Positions 8,092-17,802 of a DNA stretch of 46,935 nt are shown here, one piece after another. The DNA is from a virus, in the IMG/VR virus record IMGVR_UViG_3300025886_000046, positions 1-46,935 of that record; one strand, 5' to 3'. Position 1 is the stretch's first letter. Each line of letters opens with the position of its first letter. The notes beneath the pieces are model-generated. The model did not search any database. It was given only the letters and a program-made list of their open reading frames with translations, and had not been told where the DNA came from. The translations under genes and the position numbers were made by a program.

Positions 8092-8156
8092 AGTATTTTA
8101 TTTTATAACCAATATATGAAAATATATTTAAATAACCTAATAATTTTAAAAAAAAA

Positions 8157-8879
8157 TTAAATTACCCCATTAAACTTAACAATATCAGCAGATGCAACAC
8201 CATTTACTTTTACAATATCTGCAGAATCAACACCCATAATATCATGACCATATCCTGTAGGAGAATGAGTAAGTACAATTTTAATAAAATCAGTGTTGTC
8301 ATCAAATTTTACACCTGCTGTAGCTTGTGTACCTACTGATGGATTAACTCCGTTATAATCATAATCATGTTCTATGACCGCACAGTTTAGGTATCCACTT
8401 GTATTCATATTATTTATTGCTCCGGTATTCATTGTGAAGTCGTTATAGGCGTTAGTAGCCCATGTTGTTAGTTCTGATGAATAGTCTTCGTCGTAATCTA
8501 TATTAGAATAATCGGATGTAGTTAAACTAGTAGTTGTACCGTTTCCTCCCCAGGCTGTTGATTCAATAACAATTGTATCTGCATTAGTTGAAAGCCCGCC
8601 ACCTCTTACCTTTAGAGTAGCAGCTGTAATAGTATCTGTACTAGTTATAGAAGATACATCAAAAAATAAAAAAGTTCTACTACACCTTCCTTGATAACCT
8701 CCTCTACCTGATACTAATGCTGCTTCTATAGGATTATACGCATTGGTATATGTAGTATAGGTAGTTGCAGTAGTACCTGTAGTTGCATTTCTTACATTAT
8801 TTAACCAATTAACAAGTAAATTACCATAATTCTTAAAAACTGCTCCCTGTAAATCAACTTCTATTGTAGTGGTTGCCAT
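8157..8879 (-). CDS. Small structural/appendage protein, DNRLRE-like
   Basis: The product is 240 residues, Thr-, Asn- and Gly-rich. RTFLFFDVSSI followed by TITAATLKVRGGG recalls the R..L.FD.s.i....I..A.L.. pattern of DNRLRE-type beta domains. The C-terminus carries two copies of a short DSADIVKVNGV / SADIVKFNGV motif, a type I associate with phage appendage proteins. It has no signal peptide or enzyme motif. It lies 3 bases before the methyltransferase gene region ends and reads in the same direction. It is probably a virion surface or fibre-associated protein. Confidence 0.55.
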   Translation of the reverse strand: MATTTIEVDLQGAVFKNYGNLLVNWLNNVRNATTGTTATTYTTYTNAYNPIEAALVSGRGGYQGRCSRTFLFFDVSSITSTDTITAATLKVRGGGLSTNADTIVIESTAWGGNGTTTSLTTSDYSNIDYDEDYSSELTTWATNAYNDFTMNTGAINNMNTSGYLNCAVIEHDYDYNGVNPSVGTQATAGVKFDDNTDFIKIVLTHSPTGYGHDIMGVDSADIVKVNGVASADIVKFNGVI

Positions 8880-8882
8880 AAT

Positions 8883-9446
8883 TTAAAACTGTTTTTTAGG
8901 TAAATAATATTTACTTGAGTTAAAATAATAATTTTCTGGTGGGTTGATGTTATATTCTTGGTATTGTATATTACTAAAATTAAATATACTTTCGCTATTA
9001 GGTAACATATTCCACCAAGTTGCTATAGATGGATTTTTAGCTAATTGTGGTAAAGAAGATTCAAAATGTTGAATATGTTCATCACCATAAGTATCATAAA
9101 ATATACCATCATATGTAAGTAAATCATCTAACACATCATACCAACTTCCTGTTACTATTCTAACATTAGATTTTCCTACTGCCCATTCTTGTGCTTTAGA
9201 AATAATATTAGGGTGATTTTCAACTATAGTATGTGAAGAAATTGAATTAGATTGAATATATCCTGCTGATATTCCCATCCCAAATCCTATTTCTAATATG
9301 TCTCCACCATTTTGGGTTACATAGTCTGCTGATGCTCTCATAATATCATGTTCCCAATCCATCATTACTTCTTGAGTTACACCATCTGAACCCGTAAAAT
9401 AAATTTTATCGGATTCAAATGTTAAACTTTGTGATAAATAATACAT
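8883..9446 (-). CDS. GAMT/RMT2-like SAM methyltransferase
   Basis: The product is 187 residues. MMDWEHDIMRA, ILEIGFGMGISAGYIQ (the SAM-binding glycine loop), SHTIVENHP, a GSWYDVL segment and YDGIFYDTYGDE follow the order and wording of guanidinoacetate N-methyltransferase and the related arginine methyltransferase RMT2 as I remember them (E.GFGM.I...IQ, W.IIE, FDGI.YDTY). It is shorter than the roughly 236-residue animal enzyme, with a reduced C-terminus. The substrate could be a small guanidino compound, an arginine side chain or a sugar; I cannot decide. It follows the collagen-like gene in transcription order (14-base gap). Confidence 0.7.
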   Translation of the reverse strand: MYYLSQSLTFESDKIYFTGSDGVTQEVMMDWEHDIMRASADYVTQNGGDILEIGFGMGISAGYIQSNSISSHTIVENHPNIISKAQEWAVGKSNVRIVTGSWYDVLDDLLTYDGIFYDTYGDEHIQHFESSLPQLAKNPSIATWWNMLPNSESIFNFSNIQYQEYNINPPENYYFNSSKYYLPKKQF

Positions 9447-9460
9447 ATTTTAATGTTTTA

Positions 9461-12400
9461 TTATACTTGAACGAATGAATTATCAGGATTAAAGTAAATG
9501 GTCATATCTCCATTATCAGTACCTTTACTATATCCTATTATTCTTACGATATCTCCTGTTCCCGTTGGTCTGGTTGCGGTAACACCTCCAAGTGAAGTTG
9601 ATACATATACTAACTTTCCTTCTGTAATATTAGGGAAGTTAGCGGTACATATATAACCACGTATTAATATTCCATCATTTGGAATACTAGACCCTAATGC
9701 CATTGCTAGCATACCTTGTGAAGAACTATTTGAGTCTGCATCAGCCAAAGCCCAAGTCCCAACAGTTGTTAAATATAAAAGATCTCCAATTTGAACACTT
9801 ACAGCACCACTAGTTTCATTATATAATATTTCACCACTATAATCTTCATCACCAATACCATCCTGGTTATATTCAATACCTCCTGCATTTGCAAAAGATA
9901 ATACTGCTCCATCAAATGTTAAATTAGCTTCACCATTTACATTAGTTCCACCAGTAGCTGTTATTATTCTATTATTAGTATTACCAGTTATACCTAAAGT
10001 TGATCCTGTCGGGCCTTGTGGACCCGCTGTATTACTTCCAGGACCTGTTGGACCTTGTGGTCCTGCAGTGTTTGAACCTGGTCCTGTTGGACCTTGTGGT
10101 CCTGCAGTGTTTGAACCTGGTCCTGTTGGACCTTGTGGACCAGCTGCATTACTACCTGGACCTGTTGGACCTTGAGGTCCTGCAGTGTTTGAACCTGGTC
10201 CTGTTGGACCTTGTGGTCCTGCTACATTACTATTTGAACCTGGTGTACCTGTTGGACCCTGAGGACCTGCTACATTCGAACTTGATCCTGTCGGGCCTTG
10301 TGGACCCGCTGTATTACTTCCAGGACCTGTTGGACCTTGAGGTCCTGCAGTGTTTGAACCTGGTCCTGTTGGACCCTGAGGACCAGCTGTATTACTTCCA
10401 GGACCTGTTGGACCCTGAGGACCTACAGCATTTGAACCAGGACCTGTTGGACCCTGAGGACCTACAGCATTTGAACCAGGACCTGTTGGACCTTGAGGAC
10501 CTACAGCATTTGAACCAGGACCTGTTGGACCTTGAGGACCTACTTGGTTACTTCCTGGACCTGTTGGACCTTGTGGTCCTACCTGATTAGAACCAGGACC
10601 TGTTGGACCCTGAGGTCCTACCTGATTTGAACCTGGTCCTGTTGGACCCTGAGGTCCTACTTGGTTACTACCTGGTCCTGTTGGACCTTGAGGTCCTACT
10701 ACATTTGAACCTGGTCCTGTAGGACCTTGTGGACCTACTACATTTGAACCTGGTCCTGTTGGACCCTGAGGACCAACCACGTTACTTCCAGGACCTGTAG
10801 GACCTTGTGGACCTACGACGTTTGAGCCTGGACCTGTTGGACCTTGTGGTCCTGCTACATTACTATTTGAACCTGGTGTTCCTGTTGGACCTTGTGGACC
10901 AACAACATTACTTCCAGGACCTGTAGGACCCTGAGGACCTACTACGTTTGAACCTGGGCCTGTTGGACCTTGAGGTCCTACTACGTTACTACCCGGACCT
11001 GTTGGACCTTGAGGACCTGCTACATTACTATTTGAACCTGGTGTTCCTGTAGGACCCTGTGGACCTACTACATTACTTCCTGGTCCTGTTGGACCTTGTG
11101 GACCAACAACATTACTTCCAGGACCTGTAGGACCCTGAGGGCCTACTACATTACTTCCTGGTCCTGTAGGACCTTGTGGACCTGCTACATTACTATTTGA
11201 ACCTGGTGTACCTGTTGGACCTTGAGGTCCTACTACATTTGAACCTGGTCCTGTTGGACCTTGTGGACCTACTACGTTACTACCTGGGCCTGTTGGACCC
11301 TGAGGTCCTACTACATTTGATCCAGGTCCTGTTGGACCCTGAGGACCAACAACATTACTTCCTGGTCCTGTAGGACCTTGTGGACCTACTACATTTGAAG
11401 AAGATCCTGTTGTACCTTGTCCACCTTGTGGACCCACAATATTAGAACCTGGTCCTGTTGGACCTTGAGGTCCTACTACATTACTACCTGGACCTGTTGG
11501 ACCTTGAGGTCCTACTACGTTACTACCTGGACCTGTTGGACCTTGTGGACCAACTACATTACTACTTGATCCTGTGGTACCTTGTCCACCTTGTGGACCT
11601 ACTACGTTACTGCCTGGTCCTGTGGAACCTTGTGGTCCTACTACGTTTGAGCCTGGGCCTGTTGGACCCTGAGGTCCTACTACATTTGATCCAGGTCCTG
11701 TTGGACCTTGTGGACCTACTACATTTGAAGCAGTACCTGTTGTACCTTGTGTTCCTGTAGGACCCTGTGGACCAACTACATTTGAAGAAGCACCTGTTGT
11801 ACCTTGAGGTCCTACTACATTTGATGCAGCACCTGTTATACCTTGTCCACCTTGTATACCTGTTAAACCTTGTCCACCTTGAACTCCTTGTCCACCTTGA
11901 ACACCCTGTATTCCTTGAATACCTTGTCCACCTGTGGTACCTTGTCCACCTTGTACTCCTTGTATTCCTTGGATACCTTGTCCACCTTGTACTCCTTGTA
12001 CACCTTGTGGGCCTGTATCACCAACATCACCTGTTCTAGCAAATGTAAGAATACAATCTTCTCCATTTGAAAAGGGTGCGTTAGAACTAGATTCTATACC
12101 AGCTACAGATATTGTAAAGTATCCATTATTTTCTGTTAAGCTTGATATTGTAAATATTATAAATTGACCAGCGTCTGTTTTGTTACTTACTCTAACATGA
12201 CCTTTTATAGTTGAGGTTGAATCATCAATTGTTCTCATGAATGCCTCTATATTGACACCATTAGCATCTACATCATCAACTCTTAAAGTTGTAGAAGAAG
12301 GTTGGGCCAATATATTATTTAACCCAAAGTTACCACTACCTGGATCACCTGATGTAGCTGAATTAAAATTATATTCAAAAGTAGCTCCACCAAAATTACC

Positions 12401-14839
12401 TGTTGTACCTTGTGTACCTACATTACCTTGAACCCCTTGGATTCCTTGTCCACCTTGTACACCTTGTATACCTTGTATACCTTGTCCACCTATAGTACCT
12501 TGTCCTCCTTGTACTCCTTGAATACCTTGAACACCTTGTCCACCTTGAACACCTTGAATACCAGTTGGACCTTGTGTACCTGTAGTACCTTGTGTTCCAT
12601 TTGTACCTTGAGGTCCTACTACATTTGAAGCCGTACCTGTTGTACCTTGTCCACCTTGTGGTCCTACTACATTTGAATTCGCTCCAGTAGTACCTTGTCC
12701 ACCTTGTGGACCTACTACATTTGAAGCAGTACCTGTTGTACCTTGTCCACCTTGAGGTCCTGCTACATTTGAAGCATTACCTGTTAAACCTTGTCCTCCT
12801 TGTACTCCTTGTATTCCTTGAACACCCTGTCCACCTTGTGGTCCTACTACGTTTGAAGCATTACCTGTTAAACCTTGTCCTCCTTGTAAACCTTGTCCAC
12901 CTTGTACACCTTGAACACCTTGAATACCTTGTATTCCTTGAACACCTTGAGCACCTTGAGGTCCTGTTATTGCTATTTGTGGTATACTCCAATAATAATT
13001 TAAACCATCATAATAAAAACCTAATACATCTACTCCACCTGAAACTGTAGTAGTAGTATATGTAGCGCCTCCAATTACAATAGAACTTCCTGGTAATGAT
13101 AAAGTGTGTGAAGTTCCTACTCCTTGTTTAACTAATATTGTTCCTGTATCACCTGTATTAGCATTTGTTATAGATAATGTTCTATTACCGCCTAATGTTA
13201 TTTTAGAGTTTGAACCATCATTTAAATTCCATACTACTGTAGCAGCATCTGTTAATGTTTGTTGTTCAATTTGAAGATTTCCATCTAAAAATGCTGTACT
13301 ACCATCAAATGTAAAATTAGCTTCTGCTGTAACATTAACCCCATCTACATCTGTAATAATTCTATTTGCTCCAGATGAATTAATTGATAGTGCTCCTGTG
13401 GTACCTTGTCCACCTTGTACACCTTGTCCACCTGTGGTACCTTGACCTCCTTGTACTCCTTGAATACCTTGAACTCCTTGTCCACCTGTGGTACCTTGAC
13501 CTCCTTGTACTCCTTGAATACCTTGAACTCCTTGTCCACCTGTTGTACCTTGTCCACCTGTTGTACCTTGACCTCCTTGTACTCCTTGAATACCTTGAAC
13601 TCCTTGTCCACCTGTTGTACCTTGTCCACCTGTTGTACCTTGTCCACCTGTAGTTCCTTGTCCTCCTTGTACTCCTTGTGCACCTGTTGTACCTTGTGCT
13701 CCAGTTGCACCTTGTGCTCCTAAATCTCCTATAATTTCTATAGCACCAAAAGTTTCATCTCCATTTCCTACATTATTCCAACCACTTTTATCTATATGAA
13801 TAATTCCTAATTCTTTCCAAGTAGTATTGTCTGTAAGACTAACAACATAAAAACTATCAAAATATTGTTGGTTAGCTCTAGCTCTAAATGTAAAAATAGA
13901 ACCTGTTGGGTTAGTTGAATCTACAAGTGTATCTAAAATGGGACCAACTCCTAATCCATCTGCATCTGTATTACTGATATAAACTTCAGATGCTGATGCA
14001 GGGTCGGCAGCGTTAAATCTAAAATTACCTGAACCTGGGTCTGCTGATGTTGTAGATGTGGAATAATTCCAAGCAGCCCCAAATGTAGAAACACCTGTGG
14101 TACCTTGACCTCCTTGTACTCCTTGAATACCTTGAACTCCTTGTCCACCTGTTGTACCTTGTCCACCTGTAGTTCCTTGTCCTCCTTGTACTCCTTGAAC
14201 ACCTGTAGTTCCTTGTCCTCCTTGTATACCTTGAACTCCTTGAACTCCTTGTCCACCTGTAATTCCTTGAACTCCTTGTATTCCTTGTACACCTTGAATA
14301 CCTTGAGCACCTTGAGGTCCTGAGTCTTTATCTACCCAATTCCATCCACCAGGAGTGGAGGAAATTACTTGTCCTGCTGAACCTGTAGAATTTACTGTTG
14401 AATCTCTTGAGATTGCTCCTTTTAGCCCTATTACGGGGTTGTTAAAAGTACCGTGTACGAATAAAGACTCGTGTAAAGAATCTGAGCCTCCAGAAATAGA
14501 AACTCCCGGGGCTTGTATATTTAATGATGTATTATTTTTTAATATTGGGGTATCAACCTTAGTTGTGAAGTTTACACTAGAACCAGTTACAGGATTATTA
14601 AGGGATATGTGAGATCCATCAACAGAATTTCCTATTTGTACTTTAGAATTAGATGAATAAACTTGAGGTTTGTTACCTAAAGAATTAAGAGTAAAACCTG
14701 AGTTTGCATCTTCTCCATGGGCTATGAATTCGTCTCCATAGAAATTTGAGTTAATACTACCTGATACATCCCCTTGTACCGTGACTGAGTTTAAGTTAGC
14801 ATCCGATCCACTAACTACTATTTTTTTCCAATTTGGCAT
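9461..14839 (-). CDS. Giant collagen-like tail fibre protein
   Basis: The product is 1792 residues. The N-terminus, [19 protein letters not shown], matches that of the 16097-17746 protein and may be a shared attachment peptide. Gly-X-Y blocks lie at about residues 171-248, 373-481, 626-813 and 938-1611, separated by three globular inserts (about 248-373, 483-625, 815-938). The first and third inserts are related to each other (both carry DPGSGNF and a DADG/DANG motif). The early blocks use [12 protein letters not shown] triplets; the last block has about 40 [11 protein letters not shown] units. A compact C-terminal domain (about 1613-1792) ends in SFVQV. It should be a trimeric fibre. The gene follows a late motif at 14900-14913. 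Confidence 0.9.
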   Translation of the reverse strand: MPNWKKIVVSGSDANLNSVTVQGDVSGSINSNFYGDEFIAHGEDANSGFTLNSLGNKPQVYSSNSKVQIGNSVDGSHISLNNPVTGSSVNFTTKVDTPILKNNTSLNIQAPGVSISGGSDSLHESLFVHGTFNNPVIGLKGAISRDSTVNSTGSAGQVISSTPGGWNWVDKDSGPQGAQGIQGVQGIQGVQGITGGQGVQGVQGIQGGQGTTGVQGVQGGQGTTGGQGTTGGQGVQGIQGVQGGQGTTGVSTFGAAWNYSTSTTSADPGSGNFRFNAADPASASEVYISNTDADGLGVGPILDTLVDSTNPTGSIFTFRARANQQYFDSFYVVSLTDNTTWKELGIIHIDKSGWNNVGNGDETFGAIEIIGDLGAQGATGAQGTTGAQGVQGGQGTTGGQGTTGGQGTTGGQGVQGIQGVQGGQGTTGGQGTTGGQGVQGIQGVQGGQGTTGGQGVQGIQGVQGGQGTTGGQGVQGGQGTTGALSINSSGANRIITDVDGVNVTAEANFTFDGSTAFLDGNLQIEQQTLTDAATVVWNLNDGSNSKITLGGNRTLSITNANTGDTGTILVKQGVGTSHTLSLPGSSIVIGGATYTTTTVSGGVDVLGFYYDGLNYYWSIPQIAITGPQGAQGVQGIQGIQGVQGVQGGQGLQGGQGLTGNASNVVGPQGGQGVQGIQGVQGGQGLTGNASNVAGPQGGQGTTGTASNVVGPQGGQGTTGANSNVVGPQGGQGTTGTASNVVGPQGTNGTQGTTGTQGPTGIQGVQGGQGVQGIQGVQGGQGTIGGQGIQGIQGVQGGQGIQGVQGNVGTQGTTGNFGGATFEYNFNSATSGDPGSGNFGLNNILAQPSSTTLRVDDVDANGVNIEAFMRTIDDSTSTIKGHVRVSNKTDAGQFIIFTISSLTENNGYFTISVAGIESSSNAPFSNGEDCILTFARTGDVGDTGPQGVQGVQGGQGIQGIQGVQGGQGTTGGQGIQGIQGVQGGQGVQGGQGLTGIQGGQGITGAASNVVGPQGTTGASSNVVGPQGPTGTQGTTGTASNVVGPQGPTGPGSNVVGPQGPTGPGSNVVGPQGSTGPGSNVVGPQGGQGTTGSSSNVVGPQGPTGPGSNVVGPQGPTGPGSNVVGPQGPTGPGSNIVGPQGGQGTTGSSSNVVGPQGPTGPGSNVVGPQGPTGPGSNVVGPQGPTGPGSNVVGPQGPTGPGSNVVGPQGPTGTPGSNSNVAGPQGPTGPGSNVVGPQGPTGPGSNVVGPQGPTGPGSNVVGPQGPTGTPGSNSNVAGPQGPTGPGSNVVGPQGPTGPGSNVVGPQGPTGPGSNVVGPQGPTGTPGSNSNVAGPQGPTGPGSNVVGPQGPTGPGSNVVGPQGPTGPGSNVVGPQGPTGPGSNVVGPQGPTGPGSNQVGPQGPTGPGSNQVGPQGPTGPGSNQVGPQGPTGPGSNQVGPQGPTGPGSNAVGPQGPTGPGSNAVGPQGPTGPGSNAVGPQGPTGPGSNTAGPQGPTGPGSNTAGPQGPTGPGSNTAGPQGPTGSSSNVAGPQGPTGTPGSNSNVAGPQGPTGPGSNTAGPQGPTGPGSNAAGPQGPTGPGSNTAGPQGPTGPGSNTAGPQGPTGPGSNTAGPQGPTGSTLGITGNTNNRIITATGGTNVNGEANLTFDGAVLSFANAGGIEYNQDGIGDEDYSGEILYNETSGAVSVQIGDLLYLTTVGTWALADADSNSSSQGMLAMALGSSIPNDGILIRGYICTANFPNITEGKLVYVSTSLGGVTATRPTGTGDIVRIIGYSKGTDNGDMTIYFNPDNSFVQV
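10005..11800 (-). repeat. 39-bp tandem repeat array coding for [13 protein letters not shown]
   Basis: About 40 tandem units of 13 codons lie inside the collagen-like gene. Each unit has three Gly-X-Y triplets plus a four-residue break (SN followed by VV, QV, AV, TA or AA). Variant breaks are clustered (runs of VV, then four QV, three AV, then TA), as expected from local duplication. [16 protein letters not shown] and [10 protein letters not shown] variants interrupt the array. Codon-level differences remain between copies. Confidence 0.9.
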
Positions 14840-14899
14840 GTCAATTTTTTTATTATGGTTGGTTACTCAAAGAGCCCACTTCCGTTATGGCCTATAATA

Positions 14900-14913
14900 T
14901 ATGTTATAAATAT
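14900..14913 (-). promoter_or_regulatory. Late promoter motif ATATTTATAAYAWA
   Basis: ATATTTATAACATA on the minus strand, about 60 bases before the collagen-like gene. It is one of seven sites sharing this 14-base pattern in gaps before minus-strand genes, and the longest spacing of the seven. The other strand reads TATAAATA, the T4 late consensus, but that would point the wrong way. Confidence 0.55.
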
Positions 14914-14955
14914 GTAAATATAATTGAATATTTAATATATTTTAAAATGTTTTTA

Positions 14956-15858
14956 CTATGTTATGTTTGTATTATATTGATACAAAGTCCAAGTAAAATT
15001 ATTAGTTGGGCCCGATCTTTCAAGATAATACGCATTATCATTATCATTAGATGAATGATAATTTTCAGCACCTGTATATGATGTATAACCATTTTGAATA
15101 ACACTAGTATTAGCTACTGAATTTGTATATGCCGCTGCTTCTCCTGCACCAAATATTAAGTAATAAGGAGTTTGAACACTATTCTCAAAAATTATTATAT
15201 TGTTTGGTCTATTTCCACCAAATTCTGGAGCAGAAGGGTCAGCTGATGTTGTTATATCGATAACATCCACAGTTGCTGCTGTGCTAAGATCATACGCTGT
15301 AGATAAAACATATTTATATGCTTTTATAGCAAAAGGAGTTGTTGAATAAGATGATATTATAAAATATAATTCAGTACCATCAGTATTAAAATGTAACCCT
15401 CTTTCTACCCAATTTCCAGAAGGTATTGAGTAACTTATACTATTAGCTGCTGTAGTAGACATAGTTGTTATATCCCAAGCAGTAGATAGATTATATTGAT
15501 AAATGTTATTTCCAACATAATCTTTTATAAATCCTTTTGTTCCATCACGAGACATTTGGAAATGGGAAAAATTATAAGAAAAAGCTGAGCTGACTCCTAT
15601 ATTAGAAATAGTTGAAGATAAATCATTAGCCGATGATAAACTAAGTTGTCTTACTTTTTTATTACTGAATTCAGGTATATATACTCTAGTTCCTGAAGGA
15701 TCAACCATTGGTTGGGTTTGTCCTCCTACAGTACTACCATTTATTAATGATGTTACATCTGCTGAAGTACCAGAGGTTATATCCTCCATACTCCAAGCCT
15801 CTGGGGTAGAAGTTGGATTTATATTCATTCTTAATCTAAAAAAGTTCCAATTACTCAT
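14956..15858 (-). CDS. Beta-propeller-like appendage protein
   Basis: The product is 300 residues. A blade-like unit recurs: a DGT(K/E) turn, a short strand, then an IYQYNLSTAWDITT or YKYVLSTAYDLSTA segment. The pattern F..DGT..(Y/F)...Y.LSTA.D(I/L).TA suggests a beta-propeller of the kind found in phage and bacterial surface proteins. It has no transmembrane segment or signal peptide. The gene overlaps the 73-residue gene upstream by 4 bases (ATGA), which suggests coupled translation. It lies among fibre genes, so a role in host recognition is likely but inferred. Confidence 0.6.
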   Translation of the reverse strand: MSNWNFFRLRMNINPTSTPEAWSMEDITSGTSADVTSLINGSTVGGQTQPMVDPSGTRVYIPEFSNKKVRQLSLSSANDLSSTISNIGVSSAFSYNFSHFQMSRDGTKGFIKDYVGNNIYQYNLSTAWDITTMSTTAANSISYSIPSGNWVERGLHFNTDGTELYFIISSYSTTPFAIKAYKYVLSTAYDLSTAATVDVIDITTSADPSAPEFGGNRPNNIIIFENSVQTPYYLIFGAGEAAAYTNSVANTSVIQNGYTSYTGAENYHSSNDNDNAYYLERSGPTNNFTWTLYQYNTNIT

Positions 15859-16076
15859 TTTTTCAGTTTTTTATCATTATAAAATACGTACAGTTCTTGG
15901 AGTTTCAAAGTTAAAGTATAAATTTTTTCCATTTCTGCACCTTTAAACTCCATATTTTGGAGTTTATGAAATAAATATGAAAAGTCATCATCAGAAAAAG
16001 ATGGTAGACCCCTGTAGGGGTCCACCTTATCTTTTGGAAGTTTTCCTATTATTGTTTTTCCAGCTTTAAAACCCAT
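15855..16076 (-). CDS. Small basic hypothetical protein between fibre genes
   Basis: The product is 73 residues, Lys-rich with a predicted helical C-terminal half (YTLTLKLQELYVFYNDKKLKK). It starts MGFKAGKTIIGKLPKDK. No domain is recognised. Its stop codon overlaps the start of the propeller gene and it starts 20 bases after the stop codon of the 549-residue fibre gene. The position resembles that of small fibre-assembly chaperones, but there is no sequence evidence for that role. Confidence 0.6.
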   Translation of the reverse strand: MGFKAGKTIIGKLPKDKVDPYRGLPSFSDDDFSYLFHKLQNMEFKGAEMEKIYTLTLKLQELYVFYNDKKLKK

Positions 16077-16096
16077 TTTAATTTATCCATTTAATG

Positions 16097-17746
16097 TTAT
16101 GAATAAATATAGATGTCTTCATTAGCTCCAACAAATAGGTTACCTTTTTTCACATATCTAGCTGCTGCTTCTGAAGGTACATTTCCTGTTCCTTCTACTA
16201 CTGCCGCCATAAATGCTTCTGGTGTAAATGATGAGTTTTGAGCGTTGAACGCTGAATCTACTGCCCAACGTGTTGCTCCTAAATCAAATCCAAATAATTC
16301 ACCAACATTTTGTGTTGCTTGTTGTACTACAATACCACCATCTCCAGTTGAGTTTGAACCAGAAGCCATTAAGATAAATCTATCCGCTACTTCTAAATTC
16401 TGTTGATTTTGGAAAGATGCTGTACCTTGTACTGTTAAATCCCCCTGTACTAACATATCATTAGTTACAGTTAAATCATTTCCAATAGTTACATCATTTG
16501 GTAAACCAATAGTAACTGCACCACCACCACCTACTGTTGTAAAGGTATTTGTTGATAATTCAACTTCATTAGCTGTTCCTAAGAAAGTAACACCTGTATT
16601 ACCTTGTGCTGCTGTATTAGATGTTGAACCATAAGCTACAGCTATAGTTGGAGTTGAACCTACACCTGAATTACCAGTTGTGGTTAAACCTGTTAATGAA
16701 CCAAGATTTGCTACATAGTCTCCAATTTGAGCTGATCCAGAAAATACACCTGTTCCGCCTAAAATTGTAGCTGCTGTAATTGATCCTCCTAGTGAAGTAT
16801 CATTACCTGCAATTGTAATACCATCGTTTTCTAACATTGCGTTAGTAACACCACCTGCTTTTACTCTTAAAGTATCAGCATTAACTTCAATAGATGAATC
16901 ATCTACATTTACTATTAATTCTCCACCTGATACTCCAAGACCTGATCCATCAATTGTACTGATGTCGAAACCAACACCATTAGCTCCAACTGAAACTGGT
17001 TTAGTATTACCACCAGTAGTTGAATCAGCTGCTACTGTTACTGTTGCATCACCTGATCCATCGAAACTAAATGCTGTAATACCATTTCCTTGACTTAATA
17101 CACCATCTGAAGAACCTGATACTACATTTGTTCCAGCTAAAATTGTAGCTGCTGTAATTGATCCTCCTAGTGAAATATCATTACCTGCGATAGTAATTCC
17201 ATCATTTACTAATTGTCCATTAGTAATAGTTGTTGCTGAGATTTGTCCTGCAATAGTATCAGCAGTGATTGAACCACCTAAAGATATATCTTGACCAGCA
17301 ATTGTAATTCCATCATTTACTAATTGAGTATTAGTAATATTTCCTAAAGTACCACCTAATGTGATTACTGGATCAACAGTATCTCCATCTGAAGTTAATG
17401 TTAAACCATTTTCAGTTCCAGTTGCTGATACAGTTTGTACTGTACCTGAACCTAAACCTGTTGCAGCGATACTAATACCACCTGCTGAATTTGTTACTGT
17501 AATATTTGCTCCACCAGTTAAAGTTGCTAATACAGGATCTGCTCCTGTAGAACCAACTACTAATTGACCGTTTGTAGCTTGACCTAGAGCAGTAATTGCG
17601 CCAGTTCCACTACCTAATAATACACCACCGTCAGTCAGAGATGATGCACCTGTACCCCCAGATCCTACCGGTAGGGCTGTATCCAGAGCAAGATTAGATA
17701 ATACTGCTGATGATCCTGATACAATTACTTTTTTCCATGTTGCCAT
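16097..17746 (-). CDS. Tail fibre protein with GITIAG repeats
   Basis: The product is 549 residues. The N-terminus, MATWKKVIVSGSSAVLSNL, matches that of the collagen-like protein. The middle has at least three copies of a NDGITIAG(N/Q)D(I/T)SLGGSITA unit (about residues 130-330), typical of low-complexity, Gly/Ser/Thr-rich fibre shafts. A later region (DVTIGNDLTVTNDMLVQGDLTVQGTASFQNQ) is a repetitive beta-structured stem. The C-terminus has AARYVKKGNLFVGANED. Together these point to a trimeric long or side fibre. A relaxed late-type motif lies at 17789-17799 upstream. Confidence 0.75.
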   Translation of the reverse strand: MATWKKVIVSGSSAVLSNLALDTALPVGSGGTGASSLTDGGVLLGSGTGAITALGQATNGQLVVGSTGADPVLATLTGGANITVTNSAGGISIAATGLGSGTVQTVSATGTENGLTLTSDGDTVDPVITLGGTLGNITNTQLVNDGITIAGQDISLGGSITADTIAGQISATTITNGQLVNDGITIAGNDISLGGSITAATILAGTNVVSGSSDGVLSQGNGITAFSFDGSGDATVTVAADSTTGGNTKPVSVGANGVGFDISTIDGSGLGVSGGELIVNVDDSSIEVNADTLRVKAGGVTNAMLENDGITIAGNDTSLGGSITAATILGGTGVFSGSAQIGDYVANLGSLTGLTTTGNSGVGSTPTIAVAYGSTSNTAAQGNTGVTFLGTANEVELSTNTFTTVGGGGAVTIGLPNDVTIGNDLTVTNDMLVQGDLTVQGTASFQNQQNLEVADRFILMASGSNSTGDGGIVVQQATQNVGELFGFDLGATRWAVDSAFNAQNSSFTPEAFMAAVVEGTGNVPSEAAARYVKKGNLFVGANEDIYIYS

Positions 17747-17788
17747 TTAATTGTTGTTTTGTTTGTTTGTTAATTATTATTTATTATT

Positions 17789-17799
17789 ATTTATTATAC
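17789..17799 (-). promoter_or_regulatory. Relaxed late-promoter-like motif
   Basis: CGTATAATAAAT on the minus strand, followed by an AT-only run of TAA/AAT triplets before the ATG at 17746. The same CGTATAATAAATAA string occurs before the 42123-42323 gene (about 42328-42340). It overlaps the end of the upstream gene's coding region. Confidence 0.4.
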
Positions 17800-17802
17800 G
17801 TA

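Noticed and set aside
10005-11800. Regular 39-bp repeats as a possible CRISPR array
   Set aside because: The repeats are contiguous, with no unique spacers, and encode an in-frame collagen-like protein.
10000-14612. Many plus-strand and alternate-frame open frames (Leu/Tyr-rich or Ser/Thr-rich) across the collagen-like gene
   Set aside because: They are reverse or shifted readings of the Gly-X-Y repeats, which lack stop codons in several frames; they have low-complexity composition and no start signals.
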